From assembly GCF_000003815.2 (NCBI RefSeq), contig NC_049983.1:23218841-23250923 (forward strand): 32,083 nt of DNA, in the 5' to 3' direction. Under the pieces are notes generated by a model. It worked only from the letters and a program-made list of their open reading frames with translations, made no database searches and was not told the DNA's origin. Positions 30,722-32,083 of the stretch are shown here, one piece after another; within the stretch, counting starts at the first letter, position 1, and each line of letters opens with the position of its first letter. A program made the translations under genes and the position numbers. The DNA is from Branchiostoma floridae (lineage: Eukaryota; Chordata; Leptocardii; Amphioxiformes; Branchiostomatidae).

Positions 30722-31743
30722 TTTTCTTAATACACTCTCTGGTATAATAAAGGGATAAGACCCCCGCTATCCCATCTTTTTGCCAATAGATACTTCTTAA
30801 TACACTCTCTGGTATAATAAAGGGATAAGACCCCCGCTATCCCATCTTTTTGCCAGTAGGTAATTCTAAAATACTCTCTGGTATAATAAAGGGATAAGAC
30901 CCCCGCTATCCCATCTTTTTGCCAATAGATACTTCTTAATACACTCTCTGGTATAATAAAGGGATAAGACCCCCGCTATCTCATCTTTTTGCCAATAGGT
31001 ACTTATAGAAATACTCTCTGGTATAATAAAGGGATAAGACCCCCGCTATCCCATCTTTTGCCAACTGATACTTCGTAATACACTCTCCGGTATAATAAAC
31101 GGGATGAGACCCCCGCTATCTCATCTTCTTGCCAGTAGGTACTTATAGAAATACTCTCTGGTATAATAAAGGGATAAGACTCCCGCTATCCCATCTTTTT
31201 GCCAGTAGGTAATTCTAAAATACTCTCTGGTATAATAAAGGGATAAGACCCCCGCTATCCCATCTTTTTGCCAGTAGGTACTTATAGAAATACTCTCTGG
31301 TATAATAAAGGGATAAGACCCCCGCTATCCCATCTTTTTGCCAATAGGTACTTATAGAAATACTCTCTGGTATAATAAAGGGATAAGACCCCCGCTATCC
31401 CATCTTTTTGCCAGTAGGTACTTATAGAAATACTCTCTGGTATAATAAAGGGATAAGACCCCCGCTATCCCATCTTTTTGCCAATAGATACTTCTTAATA
31501 CACTCTCTGGTATAATAAAGGGATAAGACCCCCGCTATCCCATCTTTTTGCCAGTAGGTACTTATAGAAATACTCTCTGGTATAATAAAGGGATAAGACC
31601 CCCGCTATTCCATCTTTTTGCCAATAGATACTTCTTAATACACTCTCTGGTATAATAAAGGGATAAGACCCCCGCTATCCCATCTTTTTGCCAATAGGTA
31701 CTTATAGAAAAACTCTCTGGTATAATAAAGGGATAAGACCCCC
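30722..31743. repeat. 70-bp satellite, 15 copies, three linker variants
   Basis: GGTATAATAAAGGGATAAGA recurs at 30741, 30811, 30880, 30950, 31020, 31089, 31160, 31229, 31299, 31369, 31439, 31509, 31579, 31649 and 31719, giving a period of 69-71 bp. The core (CTCTCTGG to CATCTTTTTGCCA) is highly conserved. The linker comes in three forms: GATACTTCTTAATACA, GGTACTTATAGAAATA and GGTAATTCTAAAATA. Each core contains GGGATA...TATCCC, a potential hairpin with CCCCC in the loop. The last copy is cut off after GACCCCC. Confidence 0.97.
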
Positions 31744-32083
31744 TTGACTATATCGATACCGTCACTCCTGCTAGTAGTGACTGTTCCTCGTTAACTACAT
31801 TCATGACAGAGCTGCGATTGGAGCGTATCTATGCCACGGCTGTAGATGGAGTGAGTATCGTGTAGTCTAGTGTATGCAGAATTACACACATCTAGCGACC
31901 ACTTATCCCTCACACATAAGTGTCGGAAAAGGTTTCGCACATAGTGTAGCATTTTCGAATTCTCTCACACATAATTGCTAAAAATGTCTCGCACCTAAAT
32001 GCATCGATAACGTTATGCCTGTACTTACTAACTTAGCATGATATGGCATGAATGTGCAGAGCTTAGACCTACGAATACAAGAT
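31744..32083. other. Unique right edge, weak duplicated motif
   Basis: Two loosely related words occur at about 31909 and 31966: CTCACACATAAGTG...TTTCGCACATAGTG and CTCACACATAATTG...TCTCGCACCTAAATG. No gene is supported. A short in-frame run at 31804-31866 followed by GTGAGT was considered and not called. Confidence 0.4.

Noticed and set aside
30722-31743. CRISPR-like array
   Set aside because: Units are contiguous near-identical 70-mers with only three linker types, no unique spacers and a eukaryotic context; this is a satellite.
31804-31866. Possible short exon (MTELRLERIYATAVDG) before GTGAGT
   Set aside because: Too short, weak acceptor and no matching neighbour exon; chance is likely.

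Overview
The window looks like nuclear DNA of an intron-rich invertebrate, most likely a lancelet (Branchiostoma). That is inference from style. It has small phase-matched exons with GT-AG introns, secreted multi-exon proteins, many short inverted-repeat elements, minisatellites in introns and between genes, and two assembly gaps. I see no bacterial or organellar feature.

Layout. 1-3.5 kb: a 26-bp minisatellite, then a minus-strand 282-residue ORF with a herpesvirus-tegument-protease-like (C76-like) Cys/Asp-x-His signature, with a 42-bp minisatellite just upstream of its start. 3.5-13.1 kb: a transposon-derived district. It holds a small element with 10-bp target duplications, a diverged copy of a repeat called Y here, and a tandem Y-X-Y-X-Y array. 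Later events interrupt the array: a 1.6-kb solo-LTR-like insertion, a 271-bp LINE-tail-like insertion, a 205-bp deletion and a 100-N gap. 13.1-15.1 kb: nothing recognised. 15.4-17.0 kb (+): a complete four-exon gene for a secreted protein with 12 cysteines, a furin-type site and two EF-hands. 17-21.8 kb: noncoding, with terminal-inverted-repeat elements and diverged duplications.

21.9-30.3 kb holds two members of one secreted-protein family in opposite orientation. The minus-strand member shows its three C-terminal exons, including the stop. The plus-strand member shows its three N-terminal exons (signal peptide, Cys pair, coiled coil, start of the globular domain) and runs off the window or is broken. 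A 235-bp promoter-proximal segment with a TATA box is duplicated 1.7 kb upstream, where the TATA is mutated. Introns of the plus gene carry a diverged ~190-bp repeat array, several foldback elements and a tRNA-like SINE head. 30.7-31.75 kb: a 15-copy, 70-bp satellite whose unit keeps a small hairpin.

The most interesting protein-level content is the modular cysteine-rich/furin/EF-hand proprotein and the coiled-coil plus globular-domain family, whose layout recalls oligomeric innate-immune recognition proteins. Function is inference in both cases.
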